Below, piece by piece: positions 7,031 through 14,202 of a stretch of 15,310 nt of DNA. Both the position numbers and the translations under genes were made by a program. This DNA is from Solirubrobacterales bacterium (lineage in GTDB: Bacteria; Actinomycetota; Thermoleophilia; Solirubrobacterales; 70-9), in assembly GCA_030152505.1 (NCBI GenBank), contig JASLJO010000230.1, positions 1-15,310 of the forward strand, given 5' to 3'. Each line of letters opens with the position of its first letter. Positions within the stretch are counted from its first letter, which is position 1. The notes beneath the pieces are model-generated. The model did no database searches. It was not told where the DNA came from and was given only the letters and a program-made list of their open reading frames with translations.

Positions 7031-7060
7031 CATCTAGATCACCTGGCCAAGACCTTGCAA
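7031..7060 (-). promoter_or_regulatory. Candidate promoter of the HD-GYP gene
   Basis: On the minus strand TTGCAA (7055-7060) and TAGATG (7031-7036) are 18 bp apart. Transcription would start near 7024, only a few bases before the leader's closing stem begins at 7020, which agrees well with the proposed leader boundary. The -10 match is weak. Confidence 0.3.
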
Positions 7061-7087
7061 TTTGCGCGAAAAGCGGCGCAGACTCAC

Positions 7088-7124
7088 CCGAAAACGAACG
7101 AAGGGCACCCACAGGCGCCCTTCG
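7088..7124 (-). terminator. Leftward intrinsic-terminator-like hairpin
   Basis: On the minus strand, CGAAGGGCGCC and GGTGCCCTTCG (within 7099-7124) form an 11-bp stem with one G-U pair and a TGTG loop, followed by TTCGTTTTCG. On the plus strand the G-U position becomes an A-C mismatch, so the minus-strand RNA is the better structure. It sits between the operator cluster and the HD-GYP promoter. No annotated gene ends here, so the RNA it would terminate is unknown. Confidence 0.4.
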
Positions 7125-7234
7125 CAACTGGTAGGCAGGCGCCGAAGGGGGCCCCGCCTCGTCTCTCTAAGCCTTATTTACCTTTTGATCCACATTCGTC
7201 TTATCCCTTCGTCGAAGCCCGTATCTCCCGCCAC

Positions 7235-7324
7235 GCACAAGCTCGCGTGAGGAAATGTCCGATCTGCTGGCAAGTTTGTAGCACAAGTTGGCGAAAACTT
7301 GTGCATCTGCAACGAAACTTGTGC
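7235..7324. promoter_or_regulatory. Cluster of GCACAAGTT/AACTTGTGC repeats, candidate operator
   Basis: A perfect 9-bp inverted repeat, GCACAAGTT (7281-7289) and AACTTGTGC (7296-7304), has a 6-bp spacer. A third exact half-site AACTTGTGC is at 7316-7324, 20 bp after the second, and a degenerate GCACAAGCT is at 7235-7243. The two same-orientation copies are about two helical turns apart, so they lie on the same DNA face. The cluster ends 28 bp before the MFS start codon and overlaps likely promoter positions, which suits a repressor site. The regulator is not identifiable from this window. Confidence 0.5.
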
Positions 7325-7352
7325 ATAAACATCGTAGGACTTGAACGTAAAA

Positions 7353-8660
7353 ATGAGTAGCCCACGCCTGAGAGACCCCTTGAGACGGCCCCCGTTCCGC
7401 CGCCTGGCGCTCTCCTTCGCGGTCAACGAGATGGGCGACTGGCTCGGGATCATCGCCCTCTCGGTGCTGGTCTTCGAACTGACGGGCAGCGCCATGGCGA
7501 CGGCGGCGCTGTTCCTGGGCACCGGCTTCCTGCCGGCGCTGATGACGCCTTTCTTCGTCGCCCGCCTGGAGCGGCCGCCGCCGCGCTTCGTGCTCCCGGC
7601 GATCTACGCCGCCGAGGCGGCCGCCTTCTGCGCCCTGGCGCTACTCGCCGAGCACTTCTCCCTGGCCGCAATCGTCGCCATCGCCGCCGTCGACGGCGCC
7701 CTCGCACTGACCGCGAAAACGCTCACCCGGGCCGTCACCGCGGCGATGCTCGAGCCCGAGGGGGAGCTGCGAGCCGGCAACGCCGTGCTCAACATCGCCT
7801 TCACCGCCGGCGCCGCGCTCGGGCCGGCGCTTGCCGGCGTCATCATCGCCGCCCTCGGCGTCCAGTCGGCGCTGCTGCTCGATGCCGCGTCCTTCTTCCT
7901 GATCGCCTGCATCGTGCTCACGGCGCGACCGCTGCCCCATTCCGAGTCGGAGCCCGAGACCCCGCTGTGGGAGCGCGTGCGCGCCGGCCTCGACTACGTC
8001 CGCGGCAATCCGACGCTGCGCCGCCTGGTCGTCGCCGAGGCGGGGGCATTCATCTTCTTCTCGCTGGTCATCCCGATCGAGGTGATCTACGCGAGGGAAG
8101 ACCTCGGGCTTGACGCCGTCGGCTACGGCCTGATGATCGACGCCTGGGGCGTCGGCATGGTCTTCGGCAGCATCGTCTTCGCCAGGCTGCGCCGCGCCCC
8201 GCTGCCGGCTCTCCTCTTCTTCAGCACGGTGGCGATCGGCTCCGCCTACTTCGGGCTGGCGGCCGCACAGACCCTCGCCGTGGCCTGCGCCGCCTCGCTC
8301 ATCGGCGGCGCCGGCAACGGCATCCAGTGGGTCGCCATGGTCAGCGCAGTGCAGGAGCTGACCGCGCCCTCGATGCAGGCGCGGGTGCTCGGCACGCTCG
8401 AATCGTCGGTCTCGGCGACTCCGGGCATCGGCTTCCTGCTCGGCGGCCTGATCGCGTCGCAGTGGAGCCCACGCGCGGCCTTCCTGGTCGGCGGCGCGGG
8501 CGTGATGATCATCGTCCTGGTCTCAGCCCTCGTCCTGGGCAGGAATTGGCCTCTGGAGCGAGGAAATGAACGTCCAGGGACCGCTGGCGCCGCCGACGAG
8601 GAGATTATGGTGGAGCTAATTCCCGCAGAGGCCCTGCCCAGTCTAGATCGGAGGTCGTGA
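7353..8660 (+). CDS. MFS transporter, exporter type (EntS/TetV-like MFS_3)
   Basis: A 435-residue major facilitator protein with about 11-12 membrane segments. The first helix region reads FAVNEMGDWLGIIALSVLVF (residues 22-41). The loop after helix 4 contains AKTLTRAVTAAMLEPE. The central cytoplasmic loop (about 195-225) carries LWERVRAGLDYVRGNPTLRR, a pattern common in MFS_3 drug and siderophore exporters. It probably extrudes a small molecule using the proton gradient; the substrate is unknown. The ATG at 7353 is preferred; an in-frame TTG four codons earlier is possible, and an AGGA lies at 7336-7339, rather far from the ATG. It opens the rightward operon, its stop is one base before the binding-protein GTG, and the repeat cluster at 7235-7324 lies directly upstream. 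Confidence 0.85.
   Translation: MSSPRLRDPLRRPPFRRLALSFAVNEMGDWLGIIALSVLVFELTGSAMATAALFLGTGFLPALMTPFFVARLERPPPRFVLPAIYAAEAAAFCALALLAEHFSLAAIVAIAAVDGALALTAKTLTRAVTAAMLEPEGELRAGNAVLNIAFTAGAALGPALAGVIIAALGVQSALLLDAASFFLIACIVLTARPLPHSESEPETPLWERVRAGLDYVRGNPTLRRLVVAEAGAFIFFSLVIPIEVIYAREDLGLDAVGYGLMIDAWGVGMVFGSIVFARLRRAPLPALLFFSTVAIGSAYFGLAAAQTLAVACAASLIGGAGNGIQWVAMVSAVQELTAPSMQARVLGTLESSVSATPGIGFLLGGLIASQWSPRAAFLVGGAGVMIIVLVSALVLGRNWPLERGNERPGTAGAADEEIMVELIPAEALPSLDRRS
8650..8655 (+). promoter_or_regulatory. Strong ribosome-binding site for the substrate-binding protein
   Basis: GGAGGT lies 6 nt before the GTG at 8662, inside the last codons of the MFS gene. This fixes the start of the binding-protein gene and is the best Shine-Dalgarno I noticed in the window, matching a protein made in excess over its membrane partners. 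Confidence 0.75.
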
Positions 8661-8661
8661 C

Positions 8662-10293
8662 GTGAGGAAGCTGCACGCAGCGCTGGTTGTGTCCGGGTTG
8701 GCAGTGGTCGCGCTGACGCTTTCCTCATGTGGCGGTGACTCCAGTGGCAAAGAAGGGGGCACCCTGAAGGGGACCTACGCCTCCTTCCCCGACTACCTCG
8801 ATCCGGGGCTCTCCTACACCCAGGAAGGCCTGACGGCGATGTATGACACCTACATTCCGCTGCTGACCTACGCGCGCGCCAATGGCGCCGCGGGCGGCAA
8901 GGTGGTCCCGGGGCTGGCCGAGAGCATGCCCGAGATCAGCAACGGCGGCAAGACCTACACGATGAACCTGCGCAAGGGGCTCAAGTACTCCGACGGCACG
9001 CCGGTCAGGGCATCGGACTTCACCCACGCGGTCGAACGCACGATCGTGCTCAACTCGCTCGGCTCGCCTTTCTATGTGGCAGCGATCGTCGGCGCTGAAA
9101 AGTTCCAGAAAACCAAGTCGGGCGGCATCTCCGGCATCAAGACGAACGACAAGACGGGCAAGATCGTCATCGACCTGAACGCCCCGCGAGGCACCTTCGT
9201 CAACGAGCTGGGCCTGATGCTCGTCGCACCCGTGCCCGGCGACACGCCGATGAAGAACACCACCTCAGACCCGCCCCCGGCAACCGGGCCCTACGAGATC
9301 GTCAGCTCCGACCCCAATAAAGCATGGTCCTACGAGCGCAACCCGGAGTGGGCCAAGAACAACGCCAAGCTGATGCCCGACCTGCCCAGCGGCCATGTCG
9401 ACAGAATCGAAATCAAGGTCGTCAGCAACCAGGCGACCCAGGTAAGCGAAATCGAACAGGGCACCTCCGACTGGATGCAGAGCCTCGTCCCGGCCGACCG
9501 CTACGCGGAGGTGAAGAGCAAATACGAAGGCACCCAGTTCCGGGTCGAGCCGACGAACAGCACCTACTACTTCTGGATGAACACGACGAAGCCGCCGTTC
9601 GACGACGTCAAGGTGCGTCAGGCGGTCAACTACGCGGTCAGCGGGGCCGCGATGGAACGGATCTATGCCGGCCAGCTGAAGGCAAACCAGCAGATCCTGC
9701 CCCCGGGGATGCCCGGCTACAAGAAACTCGACCTCTACCCCTACAACATGGCAAAGGCAAAAAAGATGATCGCCGAAGCCAACCCGAGCGATCGCCAGAT
9801 CACCGTCTGGACGGACACGGAAAGCCCCAACAAAGAAGCCGGCGAATACTACGACGACGTACTGCAGAGGATCGGCTTCGACACGACGCTGAAGATCATC
9901 AACGCCGACGACTACTTCACCGTGGTCGGCAACCGGTCGACGCCCGACCTCGACACCGGCTGGAGCAACTGGTTCCAGGACTACCCGCACCCGAACGACT
10001 TCTTCCAGCCGCTGCTCTCGGGGGAAAGCATCCAGCCGACCGGCAACCCCAACAACGCGGAAATCGACGTCCCCGCCCTGAATGCGAAAATCACCCGGCT
10101 CAGCGCGGAAGAATTCGGCCCCAAGCAGGAAGCCGAATACGCCGAACTCGACCGCGAATACATGGAACTGGCTCCCTGGGCGCCCTACGGCAACCTGGCC
10201 GTATCGACCTTCGTCTCCAGCGCGATCAACCTCGAAGACGTGATCTTCAACCCGACCTTCGGACAGGCTCTGACCAGCTTCCAGTTCAAGTAG
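8662..10293 (+). CDS. ABC transporter substrate-binding lipoprotein, family 5 (peptide/solute)
   Basis: A 543-residue family-5 extracellular solute-binding protein (SBP_bac_5, DppA/OppA type). It begins with a lipoprotein signal: MRKLHAA, a hydrophobic core and lipobox LSSC, so Cys23 would be lipidated and anchored outside the membrane. Family landmarks include GGTLKGTY near the mature start, the segment LTYARANG, VVPGLAESMPEISNGGKTYT (about 81-100), LRKGLKYSDGTPVRASDF, and ATGPYEIVSSDP mid-protein. The C-terminal half has STYYFWMNTTKPPFDDVKVR followed by QAVNYAVS. It captures peptides or a similar ligand for the downstream permeases. Composition is noticeably richer in Lys, Asn and Tyr, with more GAA/AAA codons, than its neighbours. 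The GTG start is set by GGAGGT six bases upstream. Ligand specificity cannot be told from sequence. Confidence 0.93.
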   Translation: MRKLHAALVVSGLAVVALTLSSCGGDSSGKEGGTLKGTYASFPDYLDPGLSYTQEGLTAMYDTYIPLLTYARANGAAGGKVVPGLAESMPEISNGGKTYTMNLRKGLKYSDGTPVRASDFTHAVERTIVLNSLGSPFYVAAIVGAEKFQKTKSGGISGIKTNDKTGKIVIDLNAPRGTFVNELGLMLVAPVPGDTPMKNTTSDPPPATGPYEIVSSDPNKAWSYERNPEWAKNNAKLMPDLPSGHVDRIEIKVVSNQATQVSEIEQGTSDWMQSLVPADRYAEVKSKYEGTQFRVEPTNSTYYFWMNTTKPPFDDVKVRQAVNYAVSGAAMERIYAGQLKANQQILPPGMPGYKKLDLYPYNMAKAKKMIAEANPSDRQITVWTDTESPNKEAGEYYDDVLQRIGFDTTLKIINADDYFTVVGNRSTPDLDTGWSNWFQDYPHPNDFFQPLLSGESIQPTGNPNNAEIDVPALNAKITRLSAEEFGPKQEAEYAELDREYMELAPWAPYGNLAVSTFVSSAINLEDVIFNPTFGQALTSFQFK

Positions 10294-10318
10294 CCGCCGG
10301 CCGCTCCACAATAGGGAC

Positions 10319-11368
10319 GTGGCCACCGAGCCCCACCCCGCCCCATTGGCCGCCCCCCGGGGTCGCAGCCAATGGGGATTGGCCTGGGGACGGCTGCGGC
10401 GCAACCGTGTCGCGCTCGCCTTCGGCGCCCTCTTCATCCTGATCGCCCTCTTCGTCCTGGCTGCGCCACTGTGGGCGAACCAGGTCGCCGACACCGGCCC
10501 CAACGCGACGCACACGCTGGAGAAAATCGAAGTCGACGGCGAGGTGCGGGAAGTCGTCAACCCCGAAGGCAAGCCGATCGGACCCGTCTGGCTCGGCGCC
10601 GGCGGCAAGTTCTTTCTCGGCGCCGACGGGCGCCTCGGCCGTGACGAGATGGTGCGCCTGATGTACGGCGGCCGCACCTCGCTGCTCGTCTGCCTGGTCG
10701 CGGCGCTGATCACGACGCTGCTCGCCACCGCGCTCGGGTTGCTGGCCGGCTACTACCGCGGTTGGGCCGACGCCGCGATCTCGCGTGTGCTGGAGGTTCT
10801 CTGGGCTTTCCCGGTGCTGCTGCTCGGGATCGCTCTCGGCACGGCCCTGGCGGTCGGCGGCCTGCAGCTGGGACCGATATCGATCTCCGGCAGCTCGATC
10901 TGGATCCCGATCCTGATCATCGGCGTCGTCTACACCCCCTACATGGCACGTCCGTTGCGCGGCGAGGTCCTGGCTCTGCGCGAGAAGGAGTTCGTCGAGG
11001 CCGCGGTCGCCCAGGGAGCGGGGCCGCTGCGGGTGATGCTGAGCGAGCTGTTGCCCAACCTGTGGTCGACGATCATTGTCTTCTTCACCCTCAACATCGC
11101 CAACAACATGCTGCTCGAGGCGGCTCTCTCCTTCCTCGGCGCCGGCGTGCAGCCCCCCAACTCGTCCTGGGGGACGATGATCTCCACCGGCTTCGAAGTG
11201 ATCTCCAGCGAGCCGCTGTTGAGCATCCTGCCGGGCACGATGATCCTGCTCACCGTGCTCTCGCTGAACGTCTTCGGTGATGGGCTGCGCGACGCCCTCG
11301 ACCCGAAATCGAAGATACGGCTCGAGGCCCACGCCGGCCTTGCCGAGCCCGAGGGAACCGCGGTCTGA
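10319..11368 (+). CDS. Peptide-type ABC transporter permease, DppC/OppC-like
   Basis: A 349-residue permease with the OppC N-terminal region (first helix about 31-52) and the BPD_transp_1 core. The GRDEMVRLMYGGRTSL segment (108-121) matches the conserved GRD...YGxRxSL region of DppC. The EAA loop that docks on the ATPase is EFVEAAVAQGAGPLRVMLSE (224-243), then LLPN, and the C-terminal LNVFGDGLRDALDPK is typical of DppC. Between helix 1 and the GRD motif there is a stretch of about 50 residues (55-105) with TLEKIEVDGEVREVVNPEGK, longer than I expect for E. coli-like members and probably outside the membrane. The start is GTG 25 bp after the binding-protein stop, with a weak AGGGA just ahead. 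It precedes rather than follows the DppB-like gene, the reverse of the usual dpp/opp order. Confidence 0.92.
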   Translation: MATEPHPAPLAAPRGRSQWGLAWGRLRRNRVALAFGALFILIALFVLAAPLWANQVADTGPNATHTLEKIEVDGEVREVVNPEGKPIGPVWLGAGGKFFLGADGRLGRDEMVRLMYGGRTSLLVCLVAALITTLLATALGLLAGYYRGWADAAISRVLEVLWAFPVLLLGIALGTALAVGGLQLGPISISGSSIWIPILIIGVVYTPYMARPLRGEVLALREKEFVEAAVAQGAGPLRVMLSELLPNLWSTIIVFFTLNIANNMLLEAALSFLGAGVQPPNSSWGTMISTGFEVISSEPLLSILPGTMILLTVLSLNVFGDGLRDALDPKSKIRLEAHAGLAEPEGTAV

Positions 11369-12327
11369 TGGGTCGTTTCATCGTCCGCCGCCTGCTGGCG
11401 ATGCTCCTGGTGCTGTTCGCGATCTCGGTGATCGTCTTCCTGATCTTCAACGTGATCCCCAACTCCGATCCGGCCCAGCGGATGGCAGGGAAGAACGCGA
11501 CGCCGCAGCTGGTCGCCGCGATCAACGAGGACTGGGGCTTCGACGACCCGCTGCCGCAGCAGTACCTGACGATGATGAAGAAGATCTTCACCGGGGACGT
11601 GATCTCCTACAGCAACCAGCTCGACGTCGACGAACAGATCCTCAAGGGATTTCCGACGACCCTCTCGCTCTGCATCGGCGCCGCCGTGCTCTGGATGCTC
11701 TTCGGGATCGTCTTCGGCTATCTCTCGGCGGTCAGGGCCGGTGGACTGACCGACCGCCTGCTGACGATCGTGGCGGTGATCGGCATCTCGATGCCGGTCT
11801 TCACGCTCGCCGCGGTCTTCCTCATCTACCTGACCTATAAGACCCAGCTCTTCCCCTCCGGCGGCTACGTGAAGCTGACCGAAGACCCGCTGGACTGGGC
11901 CTACCACCTGATCCTGCCGTGGATCACGCTGGCGATCCTCTACGCCGGCTTCTACAGCCGCGTGCTGCGCTCGAACATGCTCGACGCGATGGACAGCGAC
12001 TACGTGCGCACGGCGCGGGCGAAGGGGCTGAGCGAGCGGCGGGTGATGGTGCGCCACGTGCTGCGCAACTCGCTGATCCCGATCGTCACCCTGTTCGGCC
12101 TCGACTTCGGCGCGACCGTCGCCGGCGCCGCGATCATCACCGAAGCGCTCTACAGCCTCGGCGGGGTGGGCGACTACGCCGCCGAATCGACCTTCCATCT
12201 CGACCTACCGCCGATCATGGTCGTCACCCTCTTCGGCGCCTTCTTCGTCGTCTTCTTCAACGCCCTGGTGGACATCGCCTATGCCTACCTCGACCCGCGG
12301 GTCAAGCTGGGGGAATCGGCCCAATGA
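11368..12327 (+). CDS. Peptide-type ABC transporter permease, DppB/OppB-like
   Basis: A 319-residue permease starting MGRFIVRRLLAMLLVLFAIS, the standard DppB N-terminus in which an Arg-rich tip leads into helix 1 and then VFLIFNVIPNSDP. The periplasmic region (about 35-95) includes GFDDPLPQQYLTMMKKIFTG, followed by the transmembrane core. The EAA loop is DYVRTARAKGLSERRVMVRH (211-230), then VLRNSLIPIVT. The C-terminus ends DIAYAYLDPRVKLG, as in the family. It forms the channel with the preceding DppC-like subunit. Its ATG shares one base with the preceding TGA stop (TGATG), so translation is coupled. Confidence 0.93.
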   Translation: MGRFIVRRLLAMLLVLFAISVIVFLIFNVIPNSDPAQRMAGKNATPQLVAAINEDWGFDDPLPQQYLTMMKKIFTGDVISYSNQLDVDEQILKGFPTTLSLCIGAAVLWMLFGIVFGYLSAVRAGGLTDRLLTIVAVIGISMPVFTLAAVFLIYLTYKTQLFPSGGYVKLTEDPLDWAYHLILPWITLAILYAGFYSRVLRSNMLDAMDSDYVRTARAKGLSERRVMVRHVLRNSLIPIVTLFGLDFGATVAGAAIITEALYSLGGVGDYAAESTFHLDLPPIMVVTLFGAFFVVFFNALVDIAYAYLDPRVKLGESAQ

Positions 12328-12340
12328 ACGCGAGGCCGGG

Positions 12341-13375
12341 ATGAGCGAGGCGCTGCTCAGCGTGCGGGACCTGCGCGTCGGCTTCGCCACCGAGGGCGGC
12401 CGGTTGCAGGCGGTCGGCGGAGTCTCCTTCGACCTCGCCGCGGGTGAGGTGCTGGCGATCGTCGGCGAGTCGGGCTCGGGCAAGAGCGTCACCGCACAGA
12501 CGATCCTCGGCCTGACCCGCTCTCCCAACGCGCGGATCGAGGGTTCGGTGCGGCTCGGCGGCCGGGAGCTGATCGAGGCAAGCGACAGGGAGCTGCAGGC
12601 GGTACGCGGCGCGGAGGTGGCGATGGTCTTCCAGGACCCGATGACCTCGCTCAACCCGGTCTACCGCGTCGGCGACCAGATCGTCGAGGCGATCCGTGCC
12701 CACCGCGAAGAGGTGAGCAAGGACGAGGCCCGACAGCGGGCGGTCGAACTGCTCGCCTCGGTGGGGATACCCGATGCGCCGAAGCGGGCCCGCGACTACC
12801 CGCATGAGTTCTCCGGCGGGATGCGACAGCGGGCGATGATCGCCATGGCGCTGGCGCTGGAACCGGAACTGCTGATCGCCGACGAGCCGACCACCGCGCT
12901 CGACGTGACGATCCAGGCCCAGATCCTGGCGCTACTCGAGCGACTCAATCGCGAGCGCGGCCTGGCGACGATCCTGATCACCCACGACCTCGGCGTCGTC
13001 GCCGAGGTCGCCGACCGGGTGCTGGTGATGTACGCGGGGCAGGTGGTCGAGGAGGGGACGCTCGACCAGATCTTCTACGACCCCCAGCACCCCTACACCT
13101 GGGGCCTGCTCGGCTCGTTGACCCGGATAGACCGGCCGCGCCCGAGCCGCCTGCCGCAGATCAGCGGCGCGCCGCCCTCTCTGCTCGACCTGCCGCCGGG
13201 ATGTGCCTTTCAGCCGCGCTGCCCACACGCGTTCGACCGCTGCGCGGAGCCGCCGGATCTGGCGGCGCGGCTGCCAGAGGCCCATGAGCACCGCGACCGC
13301 TGCTGGCTCCCACCCGATCGCAAGCGGGCGCTGCGCGAGGTGGAAGGCCAGATCGGCCTCGAGGAGCCAGCGTGA
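12341..13375 (+). CDS. Peptide-type ABC transporter ATP-binding protein, DppD/OppD-like
   Basis: A 344-residue ATPase. Walker A is GESGSGKS (42-49); the Q-loop FQDPMTSLNP has Gln98; the signature FSGGMRQR is at 157-164; Walker B is LLIADEP (177-183) with Glu182; and the switch histidine is His215 in ITHDLGVV. The C-terminal oligopeptide-transporter tail carries four cysteines at 288, 294, 301 and 321 (CAFQPRCPHAFDRC and RCW). In some DppD proteins such cysteines bind a [4Fe-4S] cluster. It powers import together with the next ATPase. The ATG at 12341 has GAGG five bases upstream; an earlier in-frame ATG at 12281 lies inside the permease gene and is not used. The gene starts 13 bp after the DppB-like stop. 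Confidence 0.94.
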   Translation: MSEALLSVRDLRVGFATEGGRLQAVGGVSFDLAAGEVLAIVGESGSGKSVTAQTILGLTRSPNARIEGSVRLGGRELIEASDRELQAVRGAEVAMVFQDPMTSLNPVYRVGDQIVEAIRAHREEVSKDEARQRAVELLASVGIPDAPKRARDYPHEFSGGMRQRAMIAMALALEPELLIADEPTTALDVTIQAQILALLERLNRERGLATILITHDLGVVAEVADRVLVMYAGQVVEEGTLDQIFYDPQHPYTWGLLGSLTRIDRPRPSRLPQISGAPPSLLDLPPGCAFQPRCPHAFDRCAEPPDLAARLPEAHEHRDRCWLPPDRKRALREVEGQIGLEEPA

Positions 13376-14202
13376 GCGCGCTGCTCGAGGTGACCGACCT
13401 CGTCAAGCACTTCCCCGTCAAGCGCGGGCTGCTGATCGACCGCGAGGTCGATCGGGTGCGGGCGGTGGACGGGGTCAGCTTCAGCGTCGCCAGGGGGGAG
13501 ACGCTTGGGCTGGTGGGCGAGTCGGGCAGCGGCAAGTCGACGCTGGCGCGAACGGTGCTGCAGTTGCTCCCCCCCACCTCCGGCTCGGTCCGCTTCGAGG
13601 GCCGCGAGATCGCCGGCCTCTCGCGCCGCCAGATGCGCCCGTTGCGGCCCGAGATGCAGATGATCTTCCAGGACCCATACGCCTCGCTCAACCCGCGCAA
13701 GCGGGTCGGGCAGATCGTCGGCGAACCGCTGCGGCTGCAGGGCCGCGCATCGGGCCGCGAGCTTCGAGCCCAGGTCCAGGAGCTGCTCGAGCGGGTCGGC
13801 CTCGCGTCCGAGCACCACGAGCGCTATCCGCACGAGTTCTCCGGCGGACAGCGACAGCGGATCGGCATCGCCCGCGCTCTGGCGCTGCGACCCAAGCTGA
13901 TCGTCGCCGACGAGCCGGTCTCCGCCCTCGACGTCTCGATCCGCGCCCAGCTCGTCAACCTGCTCGACGACCTTCAGGACGAGCTCGGCCTCACCTACGT
14001 CTTCGTCGCCCACGACATCGGCGTCGTCCGCCACGTCTCCGACCGGATCGCCGTCATGCACGACGGCAAGATCGTCGAGCAGGGGCCGGCCGACGAGGTC
14101 TGCGAGCGGCCCACCGACTCGTACACGAAGACGCTGCTGTCAGCCGTGCCGATCCCCGACCCGCGCGAGAGCCGCGCCCGTCGGGGATCATCTGTGTCGT
14201 GA
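13372..14202 (+). CDS. Peptide-type ABC transporter ATP-binding protein, DppF/OppF-like
   Basis: A 276-residue ATPase. The insertion typical of DppF after the first strand is present (KRGLLIDREVDRVRAVDGVS). Walker A is GESGSGKST (49-57), the Q-loop FQDPYASLNP has Gln100, the signature FSGGQRQRIGIARALAL is at 156-172, Walker B ends VADEP (178-182) and the H-loop AHDIGVV has His214. It ends soon after SYTKTLLSAVPIPDP and lacks the Cys-containing C-terminal tail seen in its partner ATPase and in most DppF proteins of about 320-340 residues. The GTG start overlaps the preceding TGA by four bases (GTGA), with GAGGAG five bases upstream. Its own stop overlaps the ligase start in the same way. The nucleotide-binding domain itself is complete. 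Confidence 0.92.
   Translation: MSALLEVTDLVKHFPVKRGLLIDREVDRVRAVDGVSFSVARGETLGLVGESGSGKSTLARTVLQLLPPTSGSVRFEGREIAGLSRRQMRPLRPEMQMIFQDPYASLNPRKRVGQIVGEPLRLQGRASGRELRAQVQELLERVGLASEHHERYPHEFSGGQRQRIGIARALALRPKLIVADEPVSALDVSIRAQLVNLLDDLQDELGLTYVFVAHDIGVVRHVSDRIAVMHDGKIVEQGPADEVCERPTDSYTKTLLSAVPIPDPRESRARRGSSVS

Noticed and set aside
4179..7037. A 952-codon open frame on the plus strand
   Set aside because: It lies antisense to the alcohol dehydrogenase, HD-GYP and part of the NTR-like genes, all of which have clear family motifs. Its translation is low-complexity Arg/Gly/Asp/His-rich with no fold, as expected for a GC-rich complement frame.
7178..7522. A 114-codon minus-strand frame across the intergenic region and the start of the MFS gene
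   Set aside because: Much of it is the complement of MFS coding sequence and it has no motif or ribosome-binding site; the repeats in the region are better explained as regulatory DNA.
10939..12198. A 419-codon minus-strand open frame opposite the permease genes
   Set aside because: The product is rich in His, Asp, Arg and Glu without membrane or domain features, and the plus-strand genes show EAA loops and membrane helices.
13203..14198. Upstream extension of the ligase frame through the DppF-like gene
   Set aside because: The frame stays open only because stops are rare at this GC content. The ligase fold begins at 14199, and the upstream part has no recognisable domain while the overlapping ATPase does.
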